From Nematostella vectensis (Eukaryota; Cnidaria; Anthozoa; Actiniaria; Edwardsiidae): a DNA stretch of 64,000 bases. Positions 25,301-34,902 of this stretch are shown here, in pieces (the first letter of the stretch is position 1; the number at the start of each line of letters is the position of its first letter). Where the stretch lies: assembly GCF_932526225.1 (NCBI RefSeq), contig NC_064038.1, forward strand, positions 9,547,070-9,611,069, in the 5' to 3' direction. The notes under the pieces are model-generated. The model did no database searches and was not told where the DNA came from. It saw nothing but the letters and a program-made list of their open reading frames with translations. Both the position numbers and the translations under genes were made by a program.

Positions 25301-28300
25301 TTGACTCCTGGCTTTTTTGGAGCTGAATTTGCAAAAAACAGACTGAAAACAGATACCTCCCCCCCTATTCTGAGTTTTATACAGCCTGTCAAAGTCAAAC
25401 ACAGCTGCACCTAGTCAGCGGTATCCAAGCTTTCCAACAGTGCTTTGCGGTCCCCACTTTTAATCCTTCGTCGTTGTGCTGAAGCCAGCACAAGTTGATG
25501 GTTGCTTGTATTTTTCATCAAAAATACAGCTATGAGCATATTAGGAGAGTGTCTCAGGACATCATGAAGTCTTTTGGGGCATAATTGAGTACTTTGCTTA
25601 TGGATATTTGCAAGCAAAGGTGGATTCATGATGATTTTTTTCTTGTTTGGCTTTGCCCGGATGAGAAAATAATTTTCTAATGAATCACCACAGCTCTCCT
25701 AAATGGTGTCTTTTCTGAAACCAAATTGATCCCAAAATTGTTTACACTGCTATTCTGGGTCTGTATGACCTGGAATTGATTTGTTTGGCTTCGGGGTGAA
25801 AAGACTTCTAAAAAACCATCTGACTTTGGGGAGAGGAGTGTTGACTTGGCCCTCCCCTTGTGAATTTTCCCCTGGATCTCCCAGAATGCTTTGCAATACG
25901 TAAAGATATTTTCGTGGTTGTACAATCCTTCAAGGAATGGACATTGTGTTTTGAGGCCAAGGAAATGTACCTGGAGGATCAGAATAAAGTATCTATTTGT
26001 GTCTTGAGCTGTGTTTGCTGATCTCTCTCCCTTGTGTGTTATTTTGAGCTTTTTATTGAGAGGGTGATTCTGCTATTCTCTCCTTGTTCGATTTGAGATT
26101 TGTCAAAGAACCTGTGCTATTATTTGGCTTAAGAGTAGATGCCAACACCTTGGTTGGATGCATATCTGCAAGAGCATTTATCCCTTAGACTGATGCCTGA
26201 GTATCTTCATCTTGTTGTGTTTATTTTGAATTTATGAATTTTTTGGGTTGTGGGTACTTCCCAAAGCCGGTACAGGCCGGGTTGAGGGGTCAATGTGTTA
26301 AGCGATAATCAAATAGTGCTTTGTCGTGACACTCAAAGTGAGTTGTCGTGACGCAAATTATTCAAAGTCGTGACCGAAAGGTGAGATTTTGTTAACGAAA
26401 ACCTTGAGTGGCCCTCATGGGCTTCCGTAGATAACGCAAAGACATTCAAATCCGCAGTAAAGTTTTTGAATGAATTGTACGATCAACCGGAAATTAGAGC
26501 GTATTGTGAGGAGAATCGAATCCAGTGGAGGTTCAATCTCGAGAGAGCTCCCTGGTGGGGAGGGTTCTTTGAGAGAAAGGTCGGACCGGTGAAGCGTTGT
26601 TTGAAGAAGGTGTTGGGCAATGCAAGGTTGAATTGTGACGAGATGCAGACGACTTTGGTAGAGTTGGAAGGGACTTTGAATTTGCGGCCATTGACGTATG
26701 GATATGATGAGGTCGGTGCAGAGATGCTGACACCGTCGCATTTGTTGTTCGGACGGAGATTGTTAAATTTGGCTGACGAGTTACGAGATGACGAGGACGA
26801 GGAAGTGAATGGGATGTTGAAAAGGTTCAGGTACCTAGCGAAGAAACTGAGACATTTTGAACAGGTGGTTCAAGGAATACCTGGTAGATTTGCGCGAGCA
26901 GCATAAGGTTGTGAGTAGTGGACGTAAGGTTGCAGAGGTCGGTGATGTTGTGTTGTTGTTTGATGAGACATTGAAGCGAAGTGAAATGTGCCGAGGGTGC
27001 GGGGGTAAGCAAGACTGTAGAGGGAATAGAGGTTCCTAACGAAAGGCCTAAACGCGCTACAGCGTTAGACGCGCAGTGGCGAACTCGTTCTATGATTGAA
27101 TCGTAGACGAGTCAAGGGGGGAGTGTGTCGGGGATTAAGAGTTTATTAGTTTTACGTGACGCAAGATAGCGTGAGGGAAATTACGTATGTTATTATTAGG
27201 TGTTATTGTCCTATCTTATCTGGAAATTAAGTAGTGATTTAATCTTGTGAACGTGAATAGCACGATGAATCGTAGCAAGAAAGGAATGTAAACTATTTAG
27301 TAAATATCCGTTTGTGGGTAGATGAAAGGAAGCGGTGTATTATCCATTGATTGTAAGGGCGTAAAATTGGGGTATAAATAGGGAGAACATTGTATAGTTT
27401 AGTTGTTGATCGTTTTGGATTGGATTGATCGAATTGATTGTAAAACGTTGATCGTTGAGAGTTGTATTGATTGTACGTAGCATGAAGACCAGAGTGAAGT
27501 TAGTTCCTTATTCGCAGTTCCTTTTTCGTCTGTTTCCTTATTCGCTCATTTCCTTATTCAAATCCGGGGGGGTACTTACATGATACCTTTTAATTCGAGT
27601 TGAAACAGTATTTAGGCATAACAGTTTATTCAGAACATGTCCAACAGCATTTTCGTCGGGTAAATTTCGATGCTTTAACGTGCTCGCTGCTAAGCGGAGC
27701 TGTGAACATGAGACTCTATCTGCTACAAAAGGTCAAATTACGAAATGCGTGCAATCGCTTTCACAAATGAATCTAGCAAAAGAGAGGAAATCTACCTCTC
27801 ATCTGATAAATGTATTTATATCTTGGGCTTTCTTTCCAAACGCATTAATATATTTAGAGGAAAAATATTCACGCTTTACGTGACTACGTACGCGTGTAGA
27901 AGGGATTTGACCTTGCTAACAAAACCACAATTTGACAGATAGTGCTTGTTGTCAATTAACACCTTGGCTACTACATAAGGCTCTGACAAAACAAATAGAT
28001 TAGTGCAGTGACACGAATAGGGGACTGCTCCTTATTCAAGTTAGTTTTCGCGAATAAGGAGATGGAATCTCCCAACGTCCGATTTCGTTTTACGACTTTA
28101 TCCGAATAAGGAATAGACTATGAAGAGGGTTGTCAGTGTTTTTTAAACATTTCTCGAAAAAGGAAATGGTATTTCATAACGCCTGATTTCGTTTTACCTA
28201 CTTATCCGAATAAGGAATAGACTAAAGAGAGGGTTCTTTAGTACTTTCTAAACATTTCTCGAATAAGGAAATTGTATTTTATAACGCCTGGTTTCGTTTT

Positions 28301-31300
28301 AACTACTTATCCGATTAAGGAATAGACTAAAGAGAGGGTTCTTAGTGTTTGCTCATCATTTCTCAATAAAGGAAATGAAATTTCATAACTCCCGATTCGC
28401 TTTTACGACTCCTTTCTAAAGAGTTCCCGAAAAAGGAAATGGTATTTTATAACGCCTGATTTCGTTTTAACTACTTATCCGAATAAGGAATAAACTATGA
28501 AGAGGATTGTCAGTGTTTGCTCATCATTTCTCAATAAAGGAAAGGAAATTTCATAACTCCCGATTTCGCTTTAACTACTCCTTTCGAAAGAGTTCTCGAA
28601 AAAGGAAATGGTATTCCATAACTCCCTATCTCGTTTTAACTACTTATCCTAATAAGGAATAGACTAAAAAGAGGGTCGTTAGTGTTTATTAAACATTTCT
28701 CGAATAAGGAAATGGTATTTCATAACGCCTGATTTCGTTTTACCTACTTATCCGAATAAGCAATAGACTAAAGAAAGGGTTCTTTAGTACTTTCTAAACA
28801 TTTCTCGAATAAGGAAATTGTATTTTATAACGCCTGGTTTCGTTTTAACTACTTATCCGATTAAGGAATAGACTAAAGAGAGGGTTCTTAGTGTTTGCTC
28901 ATCATTTCTCAATAAAGGAAATGAAATTTCATAACTCCCGATTCGCTTTTACGACTCCTTTCTAAAGAGTTCCCGAAAAATAGAATAGATAGTTAAAAAG
29001 AAATCAGGCGTTATGAAATACCATTTCCTTATTCGAGAAATGTTTAGAAAATACTAAAGAACCCTCTCTTTAGTCTATTGCTTATTCGGATAAGTCGTAA
29101 AACGAAATCAGGCGTTATGAAATACCATTTCCTTATTCGAGAAATGTTTAGAAAATACTAAAGAACCCTCTCTTTAGTCTATTCCTTATTCGGATAAGTA
29201 GGTAAAACGAAATCAGGCGTTATGAAATACCATTTCCTTATTCGAGAAATGTTTAGAAAATATAAAAAACCCGCTTTTTAGTCTATTCCTTATTCGGATA
29301 AGTAGTTAAAACTAGATCGGGAGTTTTGGAATACCATTTCCTTTTTCGAGAACTCTTTCGAAAGGAGTAGTTAAAGCGAAATCGGGAGTTATGAAATTTC
29401 CTTTCCTTTATTGAGAAATGATGAGCAAACACTGACAATCCTCTTCATAGTTTATTCCTTATTCGGATAAGTAGTTAAAACGAAATCAGGCGTTATAAAA
29501 TACCATTTCCTTATTCGAGAAATGTTTAGAAAGTACTAAAGAACCCTCTCTTTAGTCTATTCCTTAATCGGATAAGTAGTTAAAACGAAACCAGGCGTTA
29601 TAAAATACAATTTCCTTATTCGAGAAATGTTTAGAAAGTACTAAAGAACCCTCTCTTTAGTCTATTCCTTATTCGGATAAGTAGGTAAAACGAAATCAGG
29701 CGTTATGAAATACCATTTCCTTTTTCGAGAAATGTTTAAAAAACACTGACAACCCTCTTCATAGTCTATTCCTTATTCGGATAAAGTCGTAAAACGAAAT
29801 CGGACGTTGGGAGATTCCATCTCCTTATTCGCGAAAACTAACTTGAATAAGGAGCAGTCCCCTATTCGTGTCACTGCACTAATCTATTTGTTTTGTCAGA
29901 GCCTTATGTAGTAGCCAAGGTGTTAATTGACAACAAGCACTATCTGTCAAATTGTGGTTTTGTTAGCAAGGTCAAATCCCTTCTACACGCGTACGTAGTC
30001 ACGTAAAGCGTGAATATTTTTCCTCTAAATATATTAATGCGTTTGGAAAGAAAGCCCAAGATATAAATACATTTATCAGATGAGAGGTAGATTTCCTCTC
30101 TTTTGCTAGATTCATTTGTGAAAGCGATTGCACGCATTTCGTAATTTGACCTTTTGTAGCAGATAGAGTCTCATGTTCACAGCTCCGCTTAGCAGCGAGC
30201 ACGTTAAAGCATCGAAATTTACCCGACGAAAATGCTGTTGGACTTGTTCTGAATAAACTGTTATGCCTAAATACTGTTTCAACTCGAATTAAAAGGTATC
30301 ATGTAAGTACCCCCCCGGATTTGAATAAGGAAATGAGCGAATAAGGAAACAGACGAAAAAGGAACTGCGAATAAGGAACTAACTTCACTCTGGTAGCATG
30401 AAGTGCTAGTAAACCCAAACGCAAAAAAGTATCGAAGGAAATTGATTGCACGGGGGAACGAATTTCCAGTACAGTACAAGGCTTCAGTACGCGCTGGACA
30501 CTGACATTTCCAACATTTCGCCTAGTCCCTATCGTTCTGTTTGGATGTTAGGGGCTGGGAAGAGTCAAAACAACAAAGAGAGGGTTTCAGGGGACGACAA
30601 GTCAACCACACGAAACCACATTAAACCCCCTAAAAAAACCGAGACTAGGCTAAGATTTACAATCTGTCCAACAGGTGGATGTTGACGTTTCGTCGAGCTC
30701 GGACTCTTGTCGGATCTGTAGGGACAGCACCGCAGGCTGTGATGTCATCTCTCCCTGTCACTGCTCGGGGACCCTGGGTCGAGTCCACGTGCGGTGCCTT
30801 GAGGAGTGGCTCTCGGCGTCCAATAAAAACGAGTGTGAGATCTGCAAATACGAGTATCACCTCCAGAGAACACCGAAAACCTTCCGTCAGGTAAGCGTGG
30901 CTAAACGTGACGTCACAGAGAAAAGCCAGGCAGTCAGAGCGTGACACATGTATATCACGCGGGAAAGCGTGACTAAACGTAACGACAGGTAAGCGTGGCT
31001 AAACGTGACGTCACAGAGAAAAACCAGGAAGTCAGGGCGTGACACGTATATCACGCGGGAAAGCGTGACTAAACGTAACGACAAATAAGCGTGGCTAAAC
31101 GTGACGTCACAGAGAAAAGCCAGGCAGGCAGAGTGTGACACATGTATATCACGCAGGTAAGCGTGACTAAACGTAACGACACACGATATGTCAAGGAGGC
31201 AGAGCGTGACACGTGTACATCACACGGGAAAGCGTGACTAAACGTAACGACTCACGATATGCCAAGGAGGCAGAGCGTGACACGTGCACATCACGCAGGT

Positions 31301-33491
31301 AAGCGTGACTAAACGTAACGACACACGATATGCCAAGGAGGCAGAGCGTGACACGTGTACATCACACGGGAAAGCATGACTAAACGTAACGACTCACGAT
31401 ATGTCAAGGAGGCAGAGCGTGACACGTGCACATCACGCAGGTAAGCGTGACTAAACGTAACGACTCACGATATACCTAGGAGGCAGAGCGTGACACGTGC
31501 ACATCACGCAGGTAAGCGTGACTAAACGTAACGACTCACGATATCCCTAGGAGGCAGAGCGTGACACGTGCACATCACGCAGGTAAGCGTGACTAAACGT
31601 AACGACTCACGATATGCCTAGGAGGCAGAGCGTGACACGTGCACATCACGCAGGTAAGCGTGACTAAACGTAACGACTCACGATATCCCTAGGAGGCAGA
31701 GCGTGACACGTGCACATCACGCAGGTAAGCGTGACTAAACGTAACGACTCACGATATGCCTAGGAGGCAGAGCGTGACACGTGCACATCACGCAGGTAAG
31801 CGTGACTAAACGTAACGACTCACGATATGCCTAGGAGGCAGAGCGTGACACGTGCACATCACGCAGGTAAGCGTGACGAAACGTAACGACTCACGATATC
31901 CCTAGGAGGCAGAGCGTGACACGTGCACATCACGCAGGTAAGCGTGACTAAACGTAACGACTCACGATATGCCAAGGAGGCAGAGCGTGACACGTGCACA
32001 TCACGCAGGTAAGCGTGACTAAACGTAACGACACACGATATGCCAAGGAGGCAGAGCGTGACACGTGTACATCACACGGGAAAGCATGACTAAACGTAAC
32101 GACTCACGATATGTCAAGGAGGCAGAGCGTGACACGTGCACATCACGCAGGTAAGCGTGACTAAACGTAACGACTCACGATATCCCTAGGAGGCAGAGCG
32201 TGACACGTGCACATCACGCAGGTAAGCGTGACTAAACGTAACGACTCACGATATGCCAAGGAGGCAGAGCATGACACGTGCACATCACGCAGGTAAGCGT
32301 GACTAAACGTAACGACTCACGATATGCCAAGGAGGCAGAGCGTGACACATGCATAGGGTTCGAACCTGGCGCTTGGCACTAGGCTACCCGTGCGGTATTT
32401 TTTGCACATGCGCACACACCGCTTACGTCTTCGTCCCCTCGATGCATATTTTCTCAATGTGAAAGAGACATTTTTTATGCACGCATTTCTTCTGTTAGTT
32501 CTGGGGCAATTTTGTCTCCTCGACTGTGAAATAAAAGCGCGGTGATGTTGTCTTACTAATGAACTGTGAAATCTGATTACTTTTCGTCTAGTGGCTGAAG
32601 AATCCCCGTTCGCGCACAGAAAGACGCTACATCATCGGTGACTGCGCATGCTTCATCATCCTCACACCGCTGGTCATAGCAGCTACCTCACTGTGTGCGC
32701 AGGGCTCTTTTTATTACTTCTCCTTCGGCCAAAGCTGGATAGCGGCTGGTCTCATGGTGCTATGCTCGTTTCTGTGGTTCGTGTACTGCTTTTGGGTGAC
32801 TATAACATTTCGATTCCACCGTAAGACCTGGCGGCAGTGGCGAGCAAGGAACCAAACCGTAAGGCTGCTGCAGCACAACAGGCGTGGCTTGGATGAGGCA
32901 CCGCGGGCGCGGCTTCTGAGTGGAAGTATCGGAATGGGCATGGTACCCGGAGCGCGGAACGACCAAAGACGAGGGACTCTTTGTACAAATGGAAGCGTTG
33001 GAATAGAACTCTGCCCTCACGACGGAATGCGAATTTCAAGCGGAAGCGTTGGAACGCGAAATTCTTGTCGTTCTGTCAGTGGAAGTTTCGGAATGGACCC
33101 TGGAATGTTGCAATCAGTTATTGTTAGCCGAAACACCGGAATGGACTATGGAATGCAGCGATCAGTAGTTGTAAGTGGAAATGCTGGAATGGATTCCAGT
33201 AAGTTTATACTTCCGTTAAGTGAGGCAAATGAGAACAGCGGAATCGAGTTTGTGTTAATGCGGAGATTTACGCGCCGGAATGATGACGTAGAAGCTGGAG
33301 TGAGCGGGATTCAAGATTTGGATACCCGAAGAAACATCGAACGACTGGAATGGACTGAGAACTCGGTATTTGACGAAGGACAATCCGACACAGTTTCAAG
33401 TCCACAGGTCACCGAGATAATGACCGAAAGTGCTGGCATTGACGAGACTGGATCGTCGACCGAGGAATACATCCAAGAGACCTTTGTTTAG
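22324..33491 (+). CDS. MARCH-type membrane RING-CH E3 ubiquitin ligase (three exons)
   Basis: Exons 22324-22476, 30675-30890 and 32592-33491, phase 0 throughout, give 422 aa. The family ubiquitinates membrane proteins on endosomes and plasma membrane. The RING-CH finger is C4HC3: Cys63, Cys66, Cys79, Cys81, His89, Cys92, Cys105, Cys108. WLKNPRSRTERR leads into two membrane segments (about 137-158 and 169-195), matching MARCH2/3 layout. The C-terminus ETFV fits a class I PDZ ligand, as in MARCH2. The cytoplasmic tail is unusually long (~230 aa) and holds degenerate repeats of the form SGSxGMD. Exons 2 and 3 are secure; exon 1 is assigned because it ends at GTGAGT in matching phase after a CpG-rich region, with only retroelement DNA between. 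Intron 1 contains nested transposons and intron 2 a splice-donor minisatellite. Confidence 0.85.
22675..22760 (+). repeat. 5' LTR, internally deleted (86 bp)
   Basis: Starts TGTTGTATTG and ends CGAATTTCCA. It matches only the last part of the 3' LTR, which begins TGTCGGGG at 27126 and totals about 427 bp without its insertion. About 340 bp are missing after the initial TG. A TGG-initiated candidate primer-binding site follows at 22768. Confidence 0.7.
22792..23580 (+). pseudogene. BEL/Pao gag remnant (DUF1759-like), frameshifted
   Basis: Reading starts MATVASKKKTRAGHRAF, is interrupted near 22933, resumes in another frame to 23537, then shifts again. Diagnostic segments are LPKLRLKNFAGSVGEWQEFW, SSIHSNPRLATVDKFNYLRS and a VGPARRAVAGF block, the conserved gag-associated region of Pao elements. 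The reading ends abruptly at the foldback insertion at 23581. At least two frameshifts make it non-functional. Confidence 0.85.
23581..26429. mobile_element. Foldback element 1 (giant inverted repeat) in gag/pol
   Basis: TACGGAAGCCCATGAGGG at 23581 is mirrored by CCCTCATGGGCTTCCGTA ending at 26429, and the match extends through arms of roughly 610 bp (23581-24192; right arm 24747-26429 minus a nested 1-kb insert). The arms contain a ~100-bp unit repeated two or three times (…TTTGTCTATTGCATAAAATA…, …CTCGCGATTTGCCGAATG…). The only target duplication visible is a possible TA, included in the palindrome. No transposase is seen in the ~550-bp centre. Confidence 0.8.
25297..26297. mobile_element. 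piggyBac-like non-autonomous element nested in foldback 1
   Basis: A 1001-bp insert flanked by TTAA at 25293-25296 and 26298-26301. Its ends are inverted: CCCATTGACTCCT at the left and AGGGGTCAATGTG at the right. TTAA target duplication and a CCC-type end are typical of the piggyBac superfamily. Removing it restores the foldback arm. No transposase frame is seen. Confidence 0.75.
26430..27115 (+). pseudogene. BEL/Pao integrase end and DUF5641 remnant
   Basis: Starts with DNAKTFKSAVKFLNELYD, continues through IQWRFNLERAPWWGGFFERK and LTPSHLLFGRRLL, the end of a Pao integrase, then shifts frame to WFKEYLVDLREQHK and VGDVVLLFDET (DUF5641-like) and finishes with RPKRATALDAQWRTRSMIES before the polypurine tract. 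The upstream integrase, reverse transcriptase and protease are absent. Confidence 0.85.
27126..27487 (+). repeat. 3' LTR, first part (continues at 30404-30468)
   Basis: Begins TGTCGGGG directly after a purine tract, contains a GGTATAAATAGG TATA box at about 27370, and runs into the 9-bp duplication AGCATGAAG at 27479-27487. The second part at 30404-30468 ends CGAATTTCCA. Confidence 0.75.
27488..30394. mobile_element. Foldback element 2 with 9-bp target duplication
   Basis: A 2907-bp near-perfect palindrome running from ACCAGAGTGAAG to CTTCACTCTGGT, bracketed by AGCATGAAG on both sides (27479-27487, 30395-30403). Each ~1.45-kb arm has an outer unique part of about 500 bp that is identical in both arms over the regions I compared, and an inner part of ~105-115-bp tandem units containing CCTTATTCGGATAAG. 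There is almost no loop. Nine-base duplications and arms of internal repeats resemble Drosophila FB elements and Mutator-like elements. No transposase is present. It interrupts the 3' LTR, so it is younger than the retrotransposon. Confidence 0.9.
30891..32349 (+). repeat. Minisatellite of 98- then 71-bp units carrying 5' splice-site copies
   Basis: The array begins exactly at the exon 2 donor. The first two steps are 98 bp (30891, 30989, 31087), then 71-bp units run from 31157 to 32293. Most 71-bp units contain CAGGTAAGCGTGACTAAACG, matching the true donor CAGGTAAGCGTG. I count intact CAG/GTAAG copies at 30989, 31157, 31299, 31441, 31512, 31583, 31654, 31725, 31796, 31867, 31938, 32009, 32151, 32222 and 32293. 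Most units also carry a CACGTG palindrome, and the 98-bp units carry TGACGTCA. Confidence 0.95.
32350..32395 (-). mobile_element. tRNA-derived SINE relic
   Basis: On the minus strand GGGTAGCCTAGTG (box A-like) and GGTTCGAACCC (box B) are present but too close together for a folded tRNA. Probably a deleted SINE head at the edge of the array. Confidence 0.45.
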
Positions 33492-34385
33492 TGGAATTAG
33501 TTGTAAAGAGAACGGGGAACATTGACAATGAAAAAATATCTTAGGAGCGAGTGGGTATTTTGGCATTTATGTCGGGGACATATATTGGTGAAAATCGCGA
33601 AAGAAAAACGTGTTTGCAGGGAAAGTGACATATTGTTGTTTTCATTTTTACCACAACATGACCGGTATATTGAAACAAAGCCAACACACTGTCTTTTAGC
33701 GGCAGTTGAATTTCCTTTTAAAAAAGCCAGTCCCACAGTAATAGCCCACTATTACTGTCAGCCCACTGTACAGTCCCAGACTGACTGTACATTGTCTCTC
33801 GAGCCATTATCGAGTATCGCCACATGTCCTCACCAAAGAGATCGGTAGAACCTTTAACAGAATAAGATATATCGCGGTAGTTCAGAGTACAAATTTATTT
33901 AATTATCTAATCCTTTGATGTTAAAAAAGTTTTGCAGCTCTATCAAAAATTTCGTGTGGTCTAATACACACACGAGATATGTTTGTACGATGAATGCTAC
34001 TGTCTTGATTGTTTCTCAGAAACAATGTTTCTTAGAACTGGACAAGTTAAAATGTCAGATAGTGAATAAATCAAAGTAATTATTTATCGTTTTTCTCGAT
34101 AATGACAAAAAAAAAATAACAAGAACTTATTTTACTGAAATTTCGTTTAAAAAATACCTTAAAAAGGCTTATGTCGTTTTATACAAGTCCTTAAAGTATG
34201 AAATACCCATTGGTTTTCACTAGGCTATTTTTATAGTAAGCCCCATCTGCTTTACAAAAATCGCAACTGACAGTCGCCTACATTACAGCGCATCCTTTCG
34301 CGACTTCTCCCTAAAAAGAAACCAAAAAGCTGCTATTAGTATGGAAGATCGATGCACCGGTTTGGAAGTTCTTTCACAGAGGAAA
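33492..34385. other. MARCH 3' UTR and convergent intergenic spacer
   Basis: Lies between the MARCH stop and the lamin 3' end. An AATAAA at 34064-34069 is a possible polyadenylation signal for the plus strand, and TTTATT at about 33893 one for the minus strand. No exon is supported. Confidence 0.45.
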
Positions 34386-34389
34386 GTAC

Positions 34390-34850
34390 CATAGGGTCTT
34401 GACACTGAGAATGGTACCACGCAGCCAGCGTCCTCAGTGGTTCCATGTGTGTTAGTCTGTAAGTACTTTCACTGTGAATGGTACCACAGGGCCAGCGTCC
34501 TCAGTGGTTCCATGTGTGTTGGTCTGTAAGTATTGTCACTGAGAATGGTACCACGCAGCCAGCGTCCTCAGTGGTTCCATGTGTGTTGGTCTGTAAGTAT
34601 TGTCACTGAGAATGGTACAACAGGGCCAGCGTCCTCAGTGGTTCTATGTGTGTTAGTCTGTAAGTACTGTAATGTCACTGAGAATGGTACCACATGGCCA
34701 GTGTCCTCAGTGGTTCTATGTGTGTTGGTCTGTAAGTCATGTCACAGAGAATGGTACCACAGGGCCATTGTTCTCAGTGGTTCTATGTGTGTTAGTCTGT
34801 AAGTACTGTCACGGAGGATGGTACCACAGGGCCATTGTTCTCAGTGGTTA
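34390..34850. repeat. 67-bp minisatellite in the lamin 3' UTR
   Basis: The landmark ATGGTACCAC recurs at 34411, 34478, 34545, 34612, 34684, 34751 and 34818, a 67-bp period with one 72-bp step. Each unit also has a TCTGTAAGT segment. The array starts about 50 bp beyond the lamin stop codon. Confidence 0.9.
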
Positions 34851-34902
34851 GGGATATCTAATCTATATAACGTAAGCATATTTCCACAAAAACCTGAGCA
34901 TC

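Larger units (their letters stand above)
22675..30468 (+). mobile_element. BEL/Pao-type LTR retrotransposon remnant with nested insertions
   Basis: The outer limits are a 5-bp target duplication GTACA (22670-22674 and 30469-30473), TG...CA ends and two LTR copies. Between them remain a frameshifted gag, a short 3' piece of the polyprotein and a purine tract (AAGGGGGGAG) before the 3' LTR. Protease, reverse transcriptase, RNase H and most of integrase are missing; a foldback element occupies the breakpoint. A second foldback interrupts the 3' LTR. Only about 2 kb of the element's own DNA is left. It lies in intron 1 of the MARCH gene, same strand, and cannot be autonomous. Confidence 0.8.

Noticed and set aside
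27680..30202. Identical 67-aa frames (MLAAKRSCEHETLS...) on opposite strands
   Set aside because: They are the same outer arm of foldback 2 read twice; no homology or gene structure, and identity reflects the palindrome.
32359..32392. tRNA gene
   Set aside because: Box B-like GGTTCGAACC is present but box A is too close and no cloverleaf can form.
34533..34802. Plus-strand 89-aa repetitive frame
   Set aside because: It is a reading of the 67-bp minisatellite in the lamin 3' UTR.
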